DNA of 11,467 nt from Rhypophila decipiens (GCA_033297075.1 MU858423.1:1-11467), one strand, 5' to 3'. Shown: positions 1 to 7,869, counted from the first letter of the stretch. Notes: generated by a model not told the origin, from the sequence alone. A program made the numbers and translations.

Positions 1-380
1 TTGTATGTGATGACTTGGGTACAGAGGGATGGAGGGAGGGAGAAGACACGCCTTGACTGTGTGAAACGTGACGATACTGATCACAGAGACGAGATACAGG
101 AGGAGAGAAAAACCCCTCATTTCGCTGTCGGCTTCGGGAGCCGATGTGTGTCAAGTCACGTGTGGCAACCCCAATAAAAACACTCCCTTTAACAAATGGC
201 TCCATTTGGGCAATAATGGGTGTTTGGGCAAATGAATAAGATTTTTCTTTCAGCAAGAATGGGTTTTTGATGAAAATCCTTTAACATATAATTATCATCG
301 ACAAAGTTTTTGGCAATTTGCTCGTTTTGGTGGTTTAATTAACCCCTTTTCAAAACTCCCAAATGGGTCATGTAATCCAC

Positions 381-489
381 AGCTTGGACCACTCATCCGG
401 GAAAGCTTGGACCACACCATCAATCTTGGCGTCAATCCCACCCGGGGGGAAAGCTTGGATCACACCATCAATCTTGGCGCTTCATCCCA
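381..489. repeat. 48-bp direct repeat, two copies plus a partial third
   Basis: A unit starting gaaagcttgga and running through ccatcaatcttggcg occurs at 401-441 and again at 449-489, a 48-bp period. The copies differ at a C/T site (ggaccacacc versus ggatcacacc) and near their 3' ends. A partial unit, agcttggaccac, precedes them at 381-392. The C/T difference fits either ordinary drift or RIP. No function is evident. Confidence 0.8.
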
Positions 490-608
490 GCACCACAACT
501 GTTTTTTTCTCCCAACTTCAACCTTCATTTTCTTCACCCCATTTAGGTTTTCCAGAAAGTTAACAATGCCACGGTAATCGCCCCAATCCCAGCATTCTAC
601 CAGTACTA

Positions 609-618
609 CTTATATAAA
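609..618 (+). promoter_or_regulatory. TATA-like box
   Basis: The sequence ttatataaat matches the TATA consensus and is followed by a C/T-rich stretch containing the 22-bp repeats. It could be the promoter of a lost gene or lie inside a degraded long terminal repeat. No open gene starts directly downstream, so this rests on the motif alone. Confidence 0.25.
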
Positions 619-635
619 TTTTGATGAAGAAAATC

Positions 636-682
636 TCTTCGGATCCTACCCCCTGTCGTTTCTTCGGATCCTACCCCCTGTC
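636..682. repeat. 22-bp perfect direct repeat, two copies
   Basis: A 22-base unit beginning tcttcggatcc and ending ccccctgtc occurs identically at 636-657 and 661-682, separated by three bases. A short third echo, tcttcggat, lies at about 717-725. The perfect identity suggests a recent local duplication. Confidence 0.85.
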
Positions 683-834
683 TTCAGTGTCTCCACTTTA
701 TTTTGTATGGGGTTTTCTTCGGATGGTACAACCATCCATCGCGGCATTAGGGATAGGGTTCGGATGAGGGTTGGCCTGAACCCCAAGAATATTTCAACCA
801 ATCAGCGATCGGGTTTCGTCCGAATTGTGGATGG

Positions 835-2079
835 TTGGAACGCCCGGGCCACATTTCACTTTTTGCAGGTGTATTTGGACCAAAACGACGGGCAATATTT
901 GACAGACAAGTCCGATGGGCAGAATTCCTTGCACCATTCAACTTTCGGATCCACTACGTCAAAGGAAAGGAAAATGCCAGAGCCGATGCCCTCAGCAGAA
1001 GACCTGACCACAAGGGAAACGAGAAGATCGACGTTGCACCTATGTTCAAGGAAAACGGAGACACCCTTGAACATCCACTTCAAATATGGGAAGACGTCGC
1101 AGCAACACACCATGCCGAATGGGAAGGATACGAGTTCCAAGCCACGGAGGATGACCTACAGCCTTACGCGGATCACTGGGCCGAGGAAGGAGTGACCGTC
1201 AGGGACGGTAAGGCCTGGTTAGGAGAGAAGGCCTTCGTCTTGCCAACAAAACGAAGAAGGTGCATCGAGAGGCTACACGAAACGGTACTGGGAGGACACC
1301 CAGGGATCAAAAAAACCGTGGAACGCGTACAACAACACTACAATTTCCCTGGCATGAAGGATGCAGTCACCGAGGTTGTCAAGGAATGCACAACCTGCAC
1401 GAAAACAGAGGCAGCTAGACACCTACCTTACGGATTACTGGAGCCACTGCCAACACCAGAAGGAGCATGGAAATCCATATCGATGGACTTCATCACCAAG
1501 CTTCCAGAATCAGAAGCACCAGACGGAACAGGCACGAAGTACGATGCAATTTGGGTCGTCGTGGACCGACTCACCAAATGGGCATACTTCCTGCCATGGA
1601 AAGAGACAACGACCGCTGAACAACTCTCATACCTTTTCGAACGACACATCGTCAGCCATCACGGGCTGCCGGACGACATCACGTCAGACCGAGACAAGTT
1701 TTTCACATCCAAGTTTTGGCAAGCACTTATGAAACGACTGGACGTCAAGTCAAAGCTATCGACAGCGTTTCATGCACAGACAGATGGTCAAACGGAGAGA
1801 CTCAACCAAGTCATCGAACAATACTTACGAAGTTATGTGAACTTCGAACAAGATGACTGGGTCGACCTCTTACCAACGGCACAGATGGCCTACAATGCTT
1901 CCAAAACAAACACGACACATGTGTCACCCTTTTTTGCAAACTACGGATACGAACCCGAGCTACGACAAGGACCACAAGCCGACACGCCGAGAGCAGCAGT
2001 ACGAGCAGACAGACTTCACGACATGCACCGAATGCTCAAGGGCCCAGCTTCTTGGTCACGTTCCCGTCTTTGTCTTTGA
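835..2079 (+). pseudogene. RNase H end and integrase of a Ty3/gypsy polyprotein
   Basis: A 414-codon open frame. Residues about 22-56 are the C-terminal end of RNase H, including the RADALSRR motif at 49-56. Residues 148-188 form the integrase zinc-binding domain with His148, His155, Cys185 and Cys188 (H-X6-H-X29-C-X2-C). The catalytic core follows, with Asp218 (SMDFI), Asp285 (TSDRD) and Glu321 (GQTERLNQ); the last two are 35 residues apart, the classical D,D35E spacing. All catalytic residues are present. One oddity is Ala at residue 314 in FHAQTDGQ, where the family usually has Pro. From about residue 402 (nucleotide 2041) the frame runs into unrelated DNA, so the last 12 or so residues are not element protein. 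The first ATG at 835 is only the first in frame; the true polyprotein start is missing. Confidence 0.9.
850..2040 (+). mobile_element. Ty3/gypsy retrotransposon pol fragment, truncated at both ends
   Basis: This is an internal piece of an LTR retrotransposon. What remains encodes the end of RNase H and the integrase core that inserts element cDNA into the genome. The upstream protease, reverse transcriptase and most of RNase H are absent. On the 3' side the homology stops at about 2040, before the usual integrase C-terminal (GPY/F or chromodomain) part. No long terminal repeat, primer-binding site or polypurine tract is recognisable at either edge. The 5' edge is uncertain, at roughly 840-890. 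The 3' edge abuts the antisense tail of the RHS pseudogene with no visible target-site duplication. The frame has no stops although the element is a fragment, so it is either a recent rearrangement product or was spared RIP. Confidence 0.88.
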
Positions 2080-2209
2080 TCTCGTGGCCGAAGGTGACGT
2101 TGTGGTGCAGCTCCTTGGAGAGGGCGGTGGTGAAGGCGTGTGCGTTCAGGTTCACCTGCAAAAGATCCTTTATGTTCTCCTGCGGGTAGTTGTGGTCCAG
2201 ATCGAGCCG
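2042..2209 (-). pseudogene. RHS C-terminal tail beyond the stop, cut by the retroelement
   Basis: Past the TAG at 2210-2212 the same frame stays open for 57 codons, to a TGA that lies at 2036-2038 within retroelement DNA. The text is protein-like (for example HNYPQENIKDLLQVNLNAH and NVTFGHEIKDKDGN), with codons ending mostly in C or G. So the TAG is probably a nonsense mutation rather than the native stop, and the original C-terminus continued beyond 2042 and was lost at the junction. The identity of this effector-like tail is unknown to me. Confidence 0.6.
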
Positions 2210-4213
2210 CTAGTGGGTATCCGCCATGATTTCGGTCATGGTCGCGACGCCGTTGGCGCGAGCTGTCGCGTCCCCTGGAATGGGCGCAAAACGCAGATTC
2301 TTCGTTCTAATCTTTTTTATCTTTTCGTCCAAAGCTTTCCGTTTCGCCATCCGTTTGGTAATCTTCTTGCTTGTATTGGAGATCTCGCTCTTGCATAAGC
2401 CGGTCGGATCCGAATACTGCGTCGGCCGGCAACTGACGTAAACAAAAACGTTCAGATCGTCATCGGTCCCCGCCGGGTCAGCCGAGATCCACCGTCCCAG
2501 CCAGGAGGCATAGTACCGGGCCTCGCAGTAGTAGAAGCCGTTCTCCTTGTCTCGCTCTTTGCTTGCCCACCGAAATCGCTTGGGTCTCTGTGAGTCCTCC
2601 ATCTGGTACGTCGTGCTCCCGTACGCGCTGTATTCTTCGTACGAAACCACCTGGCCGTTCTCGTCCACCTCGATAGAAACGGCGTCAAGGTGGTCGACGA
2701 CCTGATACCGGACCTGACGCCCGGGGCGATTGCCGCCGCTCCAGTCTTGAATCAGAGCCAGACGGCCCTCGTTGGCCCCGTGGACGTGTAATGTCTGGCT
2801 CTGAGTGGCTACTGTGACTCCGTCACCAGCGAACTTGCGGTACAGGTCGTAGTCTCCGAGGTACACCCATTCCTTCAGCTTTCTTGTGGCTGGTCCCCGA
2901 CCAGCCGTATCCTCCTGCCGCTCAATCACCTTGCGGACCCTTGTCCCTCGATGGTCGTACACATACCACGTCCTTTCTGGTGACACCTTATCGCCCTTGA
3001 CCCTCTGGCATGTCGTTGTCCTCAGCTGCTCACCCGAGTCCCAGGTCATACTTGCTAGGTGAGGCATCCGAGTCAAACACCCAAAGTCCCCGCCCTTTCC
3101 ATCATACCCGTAGTGGTCAGTCACATCTCCGATCTGTGTGCTGCTGAGCCTGTTGCCAATCTTGCCTGTCTCCAGGGCACTCGCCTCCTCGTACTTGTAT
3201 GTCCGGGTCCAAGCCTTGGCCTTCTCGTCGGCTGTGCGGTGCTGGACCGAGAGAATGTTATTCGCCGAGTCGTATTTGTAAGTCTCAACATATCGACTGA
3301 GTGGGTCTCCGCTTCTCCGGTCATTCTCAAAAGCCCCGAATGCCCCCGGAGGAGCGGCCTTGCCCTTTTGGTCAAGCTGTTCCCGTCCCGAAGACTCAAT
3401 GAGGCGATAGGTCGGGTCATACGTGAACTCGACGTCGGCACTGACAACGCGATTGCGGAAGAAAACATCCTGCTGGGCCTTGTTGGCAATGCACGTGATG
3501 TTCCCTGATGGATCATACGTATACGCAACGTCCTGGATTCTGGTTCCCCCTTTCTGGGATGGCAGAGTTTGTCTCTCTTTGAGAAGAAGCGTGGCTTTGT
3601 CGTAGTCGTTGACTGTGCGTTGACCGTTCCCATAGGAAATTGTCGTTGCGAAGGCAAACTCATTGTATTCTACCCCCGTGACGTAGTCCGCCCATAGAAG
3701 CTCATCGCTGCCAGGCTTCTTCTCTCCCTGGAAATTGACCCCAATCTTCTCGGCAAGTCCGGCAGTGTTGTATGAAAAGCGAAGGGCGCTGCCATCTGCT
3801 GAGTGCGAGTGCGTAATTTGACCATGGGCATTGGTGTGAGTCGTCTCGACGTGGACCTTGCGTTCAAGGGCGATGCTTGTGACATGGTTCCAATCCAGTG
3901 TCGAGCTGTAATTGACGGCGAGTTGCCTCTGCCGAGTGACCAGGTCGCCCTTGAAGTTGAACCCAATGTTCGTCTCGGTCCCTGCTTGGTCGTATACACG
4001 GAACATCTCCCCCCTCAGGTTCCGCCTCGCTGGCTCCGATTCCGTCTCTCCATACACGCGTCTCTCATACAGCACCTCCTTCGCGGTATCCCCATCCTCC
4101 TCCTCCTCCAGCAGGTATTTGTGAGTAACTCGACCCAGGGCATCATATTCCATCTTCCATTGCTGGCCTTTCCCCCGCCACGAGAGCACCGAGAGTCCCA
4201 TGGCGTCATCCAC
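2210..4213 (-). CDS. RHS/YD-repeat core, longest intact segment (667 codons)
   Basis: This open stretch could still be read from the ATG at 4213, but it is best seen as the intact part of the broken fusion gene. It holds successive YD-type repeats such as MEYDALGRV, AYTYDPSGNITCIAN, EFTYDPTYRLIESSGREQ and YKYDSANNILSVQHR, which build the RHS shell of Tc-toxin C subunits. The conserved core end runs from YEEYSAYGSTTYQ through KERDKENGFYYCEARYY and WISADPAG to YSDPTG (residues 601-605), where bacterial relatives autocleave using Asp residues. About 62 residues follow, Lys-rich at first (ITKRMAKRKALDEKIKK), then a TAG at 2210-2212. RHS families keep a conserved shell and swap this C-terminal piece, so its function cannot be read from homology here. 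Transcription of this segment alone is unproven. Confidence 0.85.
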   Translation of the reverse strand: MDDAMGLSVLSWRGKGQQWKMEYDALGRVTHKYLLEEEEDGDTAKEVLYERRVYGETESEPARRNLRGEMFRVYDQAGTETNIGFNFKGDLVTRQRQLAVNYSSTLDWNHVTSIALERKVHVETTHTNAHGQITHSHSADGSALRFSYNTAGLAEKIGVNFQGEKKPGSDELLWADYVTGVEYNEFAFATTISYGNGQRTVNDYDKATLLLKERQTLPSQKGGTRIQDVAYTYDPSGNITCIANKAQQDVFFRNRVVSADVEFTYDPTYRLIESSGREQLDQKGKAAPPGAFGAFENDRRSGDPLSRYVETYKYDSANNILSVQHRTADEKAKAWTRTYKYEEASALETGKIGNRLSSTQIGDVTDHYGYDGKGGDFGCLTRMPHLASMTWDSGEQLRTTTCQRVKGDKVSPERTWYVYDHRGTRVRKVIERQEDTAGRGPATRKLKEWVYLGDYDLYRKFAGDGVTVATQSQTLHVHGANEGRLALIQDWSGGNRPGRQVRYQVVDHLDAVSIEVDENGQVVSYEEYSAYGSTTYQMEDSQRPKRFRWASKERDKENGFYYCEARYYASWLGRWISADPAGTDDDLNVFVYVSCRPTQYSDPTGLCKSEISNTSKKITKRMAKRKALDEKIKKIRTKNLRFAPIPGDATARANGVATMTEIMADTH

Positions 4214-4827
4214 TTACTTCCTGAATCCATGGTCTCCTCTAATACCCCCTTTCCGGCGACATCGTAGCTCTTACGCTCGACCAGCCGACCCTTTGCGTCT
4301 CGCATCTCCCGCGCAAGACCTTTGGCATCAAACACGCGATATGCGACAAACCTTTCCCCGTTCCCGTTATCCTCAATATCGAGAAACTGGTTGCCCATGC
4401 AATCTAAAACGACCGTCCTGGGCGTGTTGTTGTGCAGAGCCGTTTTTTCTGCCGTCTTCTTCTCTGCCGCTCCCATGGCGCCATCCTTTCTCTGCTCATG
4501 CCAGGTCGGGAGGTATTCCTCCCGCGGCAGCCGAGAGAAATACGACCCTACATCCGGATCGCCATCAGGCTGCAACAGCACCGTATCATTGGCGTCAAAG
4601 TGCATCGTCTCCTATGAACCATGCTCAACTTTGGTCCAGGTTTTGTTCGGCATCGCTGTCGCAACAAGTCTGCCCAGGGCGTCGTACATGAAGTACGGAC
4701 TGACTCCCGCCTTCCAATCGGCCTTGAAGGCATGGGTCTTGTCAAAGAACGGGTTGAAAACACGGACGGCATCGCCCTTGTTATTGAGCACCTTCCACGC
4801 GCTCCCAACCCACCGAGGAGCATCACG
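4214..4827 (-). pseudogene. RHS/TcC-like segment with a premature TAG and a frameshift end
   Basis: After the insertion the frame resumes with RDAPRWVGSAW and VLNNKG, then FMYDALGRLVA, typical of the Tc-toxin C-like region. A TAG at 4612-4614 interrupts a position where the family has Trp (HGS, stop, ETMHFDAND); TGG to TAG is a G-to-A change of RIP type. Beyond it the frame stays open through DPDVGSYFSRLPREEYLPTW to KGVLEETMDSGSKWM near 4207, where the reading must shift by one base to enter the long RHS-core frame starting at 4213. A GTAAGT sits at this spot, but no acceptor at intron distance keeps the frame, so a single-base loss is favoured. Confidence 0.75.
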
Positions 4828-4831
4828 TGCT

Positions 4832-5060
4832 GCTGTCAGAATATTCTGTGTCGTTCGGAAGAATACATGTTCCTGTTTGTGAGGGATTGGTCATCATTGG
4901 AAATCTTGATAATCATCTTTGTCATTGGTTACTCATGGTTGGTAATAGTACTGCCACCATGTACAGTTATAAGAGAAGCTCTCTGGCAAAGCCAGAGAGC
5001 AAAACAGAGGAGACAATCACAATCAATCAATTTTGACAAGAAGTGCGATATTCCGACAGC
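4832..5060. mobile_element. 229-bp MITE-like insertion with terminal inverted repeats
   Basis: Ends at 4832 and 5060 carry inverted repeats: gctgtcagaatat on the left and gctgtcggaatat as the complement of the right, 12 of 13 matching. The 4-bp sequence tgct flanks both sides (4828-4831 and 5061-5064), consistent with a target-site duplication. Inside there is no coding capacity and a perfect 10-bp stem hairpin (4978-5000). Removing the element with one flanking copy rejoins the RHS frame exactly, linking EQDAA to RDAPRWVGSAW. It is most simply a non-autonomous DNA transposon. A spliceosomal intron is less likely because no GT donor and AG acceptor pair restores the frame. The boundary could shift by a few bases since tgctgct repeats at the junction. 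Confidence 0.7.
4978..5000. repeat. Perfect 23-bp hairpin inside the insertion
   Basis: gctctctggc, a 3-base aaa loop, then gccagagagc: two 10-bp arms that are exact reverse complements. It lies close to the right end of the inserted element and may be a subterminal structural feature. No terminator role is supported in a eukaryote. Confidence 0.85.
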
Positions 5061-6060
5061 TGCTGCATCTTGCTCGGCGATGCCTTTTGTCTGCACGTCC
5101 CGGCCTAGACCGTCAAAGTAGCTGAAGGATATCGCGATTCTGCTCGTGGCTCCCGGCTCGAGATCAGACACGTGGGTCTCTCGACTGAGCGTTGCGGCAA
5201 AGACGGGCCTGGATGGGTCGTTTTCTCGGCGGTATTGTTCCAGGCCGTAGATATATCGGATCGTGGCACCTTTTAGGAGAAAAGACGAGCATTCGAGGGG
5301 CTGAGCTGCAAACTCTGCCATCTTGTCCTGTGACAGCTCTGCTTCGATCCCGTCCAGGTTGTCGCCCAAATGCTCACCGCTCTTGCCCATCACTGCGCTG
5401 GCTACCAACCTCCCAACACAGTCGTATTTGAATGCCGAGCGGTTGTTGTTGGGATCTGTTGCGAGAATGAGCTTCATATCCCTGTAGCAATGCACATAGC
5501 TGGACACGTTCCCGGCGGCGTCAGTGCTGCGCGTTTGTGTCAAGGCGTGCGTATCCAGCTCAATAGTGGACGAGAATCCGTAGAGATCAACGACTCTCAA
5601 GGGCGTGAAGAAATGAGCGATGGCTGACTCTAGCTCCTGTGCTGGCGTAGCGGCCAGTCGGCATGGTAGAAGGTCCTTGCCGTAGGCAGCCACCAGCCTG
5701 TGTCATCCCCCTCGAGCCTTTCATACTTGTAGGTCTTGCGCAACAGCTCCTCTTCGTTCGAGATCAACGCCTTTCCGCCGCGACTGTATCTTGCCAGTAC
5801 CTCGGGCGTCAGGGCGAGGGTATACGACATTCCTTCCAACGCCATAGAGAGTCGCCACGTGAGACTTTATGTAGCCTGAGATTTCGTCCTTGATCTCATC
5901 CGACGTGAAATTCCTCTTTGTGTTCTCGTGCTGGTCTCTTGTCTTGGAGACGGTGGCGTTGCAGTTGTCATCGTTGCCCGCGTCCATGCCCAATCTCAGA
6001 ATACCGCCCTCGACGCTGACAATGTTGATTTTCATGTCCCAGCTGACTTCGAATGTGTCT
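5061..6060 (-). pseudogene. Exon 3, TcB/TcC-like linker with two compensating frameshifts
   Basis: From 6060 the frame encodes a continuation of the N-terminal domain to GYIKSHVATLY near 5846. There it jumps by one base to a frame with LEGMSYTLALTPEVLARY and WWLPTARTFYHADWP (about 5842-5650), and then jumps back to the original frame for PAQELESAIAHFFTPLRVVD, TDPNNNRSAFKYD and LVASAVMGKSGE. These stretches follow the order seen in Tc-toxin B/C subunits. The original frame has a stop at 5721-5723 between the jumps, so it cannot be read straight through. An extra base near 5843 and a lost base between 5668 and 5638 explain the pattern; assembly error is the alternative. The segment ends in EQDAA at 5061, where the 229-bp element is inserted. 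Confidence 0.75.
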
Positions 6061-6129
6061 CTGCATGAAGGATCAGTCAAGTCCTGATTAGCGGTTATTT
6101 CTTTCACTTGTCCTTCCCATGCAACTTAC
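6061..6129 (-). other. Spliceosomal intron 2 of the RHS fusion gene
   Basis: 69 bp on the minus strand: donor GTAAGT at 6129, branch-like CTTGACTGAT, acceptor CATGCAG ending at 6061. It falls in codon phase 2 (AG then A, giving Arg) and joins SPQSWG to DTFEVSWDMKINIVSVEGG. Donor, branch and acceptor all match filamentous-fungal consensus. Confidence 0.8.
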
Positions 6130-7030
6130 CTTCCCCAAGATTGTGGCGACGTCATGTTCTGATTTTCGGACCACTGCACATCATACATGTACTTTTTGAA
6201 GCATTTGACCCTGAAGCTCGCAGAGCCAGCGTCCCACTCAAAGTCCACTGTGGTGTTGGAGGTTGACTCGAAGCTCGCATACGAACCGGTGGTGGGGCTG
6301 TGGCCGATTGGATCGAGCTTGGCCCTGTATTCGTTGGGTTTGAACTGGTAGGAAATAGGATCCGCAGGGGTGTCAGGGCTGTGTACGGTCTTGAAGGCGA
6401 AGAATGGATCCGTCGAGTCCTGGTGCTCGCTGTCCCAGCCTATGGAGTAGCTGAAGCCCACTGCGCTTTCATCGGGATAGTAATGTGGTTGTCGGGGGAC
6501 GATGATTGAGGCCATGTTGAAAGCTTGGAGCATCGGCAGCAAAAATGATTCCAGGAAGAGCTGGTGGCTGATGGTGAAGGTGCCATCGATTCGCTTGCCG
6601 CCAATCTCGCTTGCCTGGGCCGTGAAGTTGCGGCTCCCCGCGAGCTGCTTGTTAGTGGGCAGTTCGTGGTCGCGCACCATCTCGCAGTACAGAAAACAGC
6701 TGAGGTCCCCTGGGGGCGCGTAGGAAACCACGGGCTTGGGGACACCTTTATCGGGATTCTTATACCCGTAGACCTGGTGGACTATGGCTGTCGGCTTGAA
6801 GTCGGTGCCCGACTTCTGGTCCGCTGTCTCGTCAGATGGCACACTGAACCTGACGCCCGTTGTGGTCACTCCCTTCTTGTCGTGAGCCTCGGCCCACTTG
6901 CTGAGCATGAACGGAAGACTGATATCGATGCCCGGAACCTGCTTCTTGAGCTGCGCCCATGATCTAGGCGTTTTGTCCGCATTGAAACCAAACTGGGAGT
7001 TTTCGTAGTCAAAGTCCTTCCAGTGAGAAT
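6130..7030 (-). pseudogene. Exon 2: unrecognised N-terminal domain of the RHS fusion
   Basis: About 300 residues without stops. I do not recognise this region from the usual SpvB/TcB N-terminus of Tc toxins. It is rich in aromatic, Gly, Ser and Thr residues with alternating hydrophobic patterns that suggest a mostly beta fold. Recognisable pieces include FTISHQLFLESFLLPMLQAF, an amphipathic stretch, and SIGWDSEHQDSTDPFFAF. A resemblance to the lipid-binding TULIP-type fold (as in P47/OrfX-like proteins) crossed my mind but is a guess. No signal peptide or membrane segment is evident, though the true N-terminus is missing. The exon is intact, in contrast to the rest of the gene. Confidence 0.55.
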
Positions 7031-7085
7031 CTTTGACCACATATGATCAGTACCACGGTCTGGGGAAGGGTCAAGTTCCACTTAC
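7031..7085 (-). other. Spliceosomal intron 1 of the RHS fusion gene
   Basis: 55 bp on the minus strand: donor GTAAGT at 7085, branch-like TACTGATC, acceptor CAAAG ending at 7031. It interrupts codon phase 1; splicing makes a GAT (Asp) codon and continues the frame into SHWKDFDYENSQFGF. The cagacc alternative acceptor gives a frame that soon stops and was not chosen. Confidence 0.75.
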
Positions 7086-7262
7086 CCGAGAGCTTTGCAT
7101 AGAGCCTGGCGATGCTGTACTCCCCAGGCACATCAAACTTTCCATGAATAAAGTCCCACAGCGCCTGCTGCTCCTTTTGGGTTTCGGGGTCAGCGTCAGG
7201 GTCGCCTAGGTTGTTGAATCCCACTTCAACACATCCACCTCCAAATACGAGCTCAAGGATGT
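7086..7262 (-). pseudogene. First visible exon of the RHS fusion gene, 5' end missing
   Basis: The reading frame through PETQKEQQALWDFIHGKFD and PGEYSIARLYAKLSG is protein-like and joins in phase to exon 2 across a short consensus intron. Upstream of about 7262 the sequence belongs to the opposite-strand DUF7708 gene. There is no ATG; the in-frame GTG at 7278 is unlikely to be a true eukaryotic start. A branch-like TACTAAAC followed by GAG just upstream (minus strand) could mark an intron end, meaning earlier exons once existed elsewhere. The 5' end is therefore truncated or displaced. Confidence 0.6.
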
Positions 7263-7265
7263 TTA

Positions 7266-7314
7266 GTAAGTGACGCACACATGGTCACAGCAACAGGACT
7301 AACTTCGCGCGCAG
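7266..7314 (+). other. Possible intron near the 5' end of the DUF7708 gene
   Basis: GTAAGT at 7266, ACTAAC at 7298-7303 and CAG at 7312-7314 make a consensus 49-bp fungal intron. Splicing in phase 2 would join a short upstream open stretch (KYELKDV) to HLTKTLEQ. The upstream stretch has no ATG, begins after a stop at 7207 and overlaps the opposite-strand RHS exon. Reading straight through 7298-7320 (NFARSH) also looks family-like, so the choice is open. Confidence 0.35.
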
Positions 7315-7805
7315 CCATTTGACAAAGACCTTGGAACAAGTGAAGGAGACAGCGCCAGAACTGATCGATGATCTTGAGATCGACCCCACAGACTGCACCT
7401 GGGAGGATGTTCTCGCTGAGGTAGAAAGGGCCCGTGATGCGGCCAATAGCTGTGAGAGAAGGAGCAGGAAGCTGTATCGCAGGCCCTTCAAGTGGTTGGG
7501 AGATTATGCCCACATGATCAGCCCAGGACTGTCCGCTTTCCGTGATGAGTTTGGCGTCATTCATGGCGGGTTGGCCGATGTTTTGAGTATTGCCCGCCAT
7601 CGCGAGCAGGTGAGGTTTAAACTCCTCCGGGCGATCGAGACCATACCCAACGCCATTCATGCTGCTCAGAGCAAAGAGAGAAATTTCTCCATGGACGAGA
7701 CGAGTCTGGAGAGCATCCGCCTCCACAGGTGCCTCGATGACATGAGACGGACGCTCCTGAGGATCCTCCCTGAATTGATCAAAAAGTTGAACCCAGAAAC
7801 AATCT

Positions 7806-7869
7806 GTGAGTTCAAAGAATAAAAGCCACGATTGTCTGATATTTCACGCTAACATGAACATCACTGCAG
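7806..7869 (+). other. Intron of the DUF7708 gene (64 bp)
   Basis: Donor GTGAGT at 7806, branch GCTAAC shortly before the end, acceptor CTGCAG at 7869. Phase 1; splicing gives a TTT codon and joins LIKKLNPETI to GKAANVVKGANVD. Without splicing the frame hits a TAA at 7820. Confidence 0.85.

Larger units (their letters stand above)
1..835. other. Gene-free 5' region
   Basis: I find no supportable coding region here. The short open frame at 363-563 is made largely of the local tandem repeats. The first 120 bases are purine-rich, and 180-350 is AT-rich with T runs. Two short tandem repeats and one TATA-like box are listed separately. A CACGTG hexamer lies at about 158-163, and a small inverted repeat with 7-bp arms, ggatggt/accatcc, at 721-737. 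None of these can be tied to a gene, so this may be the decayed flank of a mobile element or intergenic sequence. Confidence 0.6.
2042..7278 (-). pseudogene. Fused N-terminal domain plus Tc-toxin-C-like RHS/YD-repeat protein, broken
   Basis: A large gene read right to left. Visible order: a short first exon (about 7262-7086), exon 2 (7030-6130), then exon 3 from 6060. About 400 residues of unrecognised, probably beta-rich protein precede a long region resembling the B/C subunits of bacterial Tc toxins, whose RHS/YD repeats build a shell that encloses and autocleaves a C-terminal effector. The core ends in the conserved segment with ADPAG and SDPTG at about 2400-2480, then a variable tail. Lesions: a +1-type frameshift near 5843; a compensating -1-type shift between 5668 and 5638; a 229-bp insertion at 4832-5060; a TAG at 4612-4614 where Trp is expected; a -1-type shift near 4203-4210; a TAG at 2210-2212; and loss of the 3' end at the retroelement junction. 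No ATG is seen at the 5' end; the first exon opens in frame at 7278 with GTG. A bacterial-type function in killing or antagonism is inference. I call it a pseudogene with a long intact internal segment. Confidence 0.85.

Noticed and set aside
381..489. Repeats as a CRISPR array
   Set aside because: Only two full units of a long repeat with no spacer pattern, in a eukaryotic context.
363..563. 66-codon open frame near the start
   Set aside because: It is built from the 48-bp repeat units and resembles no protein.
707..1195. 162-codon plus-strand open frame overlapping the retroelement
   Set aside because: It is out of frame with the clear RNase H/integrase reading and has no family-like motifs; it is a shadow.
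4828..5064. The insertion as a normal spliceosomal intron
   Set aside because: No GT donor with an AG acceptor rejoins EQDAA to RDAPRWVG in frame, whereas the inverted-repeat boundaries do.
7253..7726. 157-codon minus-strand open frame as an upstream RHS exon
   Set aside because: It is antisense to the well-supported first exon of the DUF7708 gene and has no splice link into the RHS exon.
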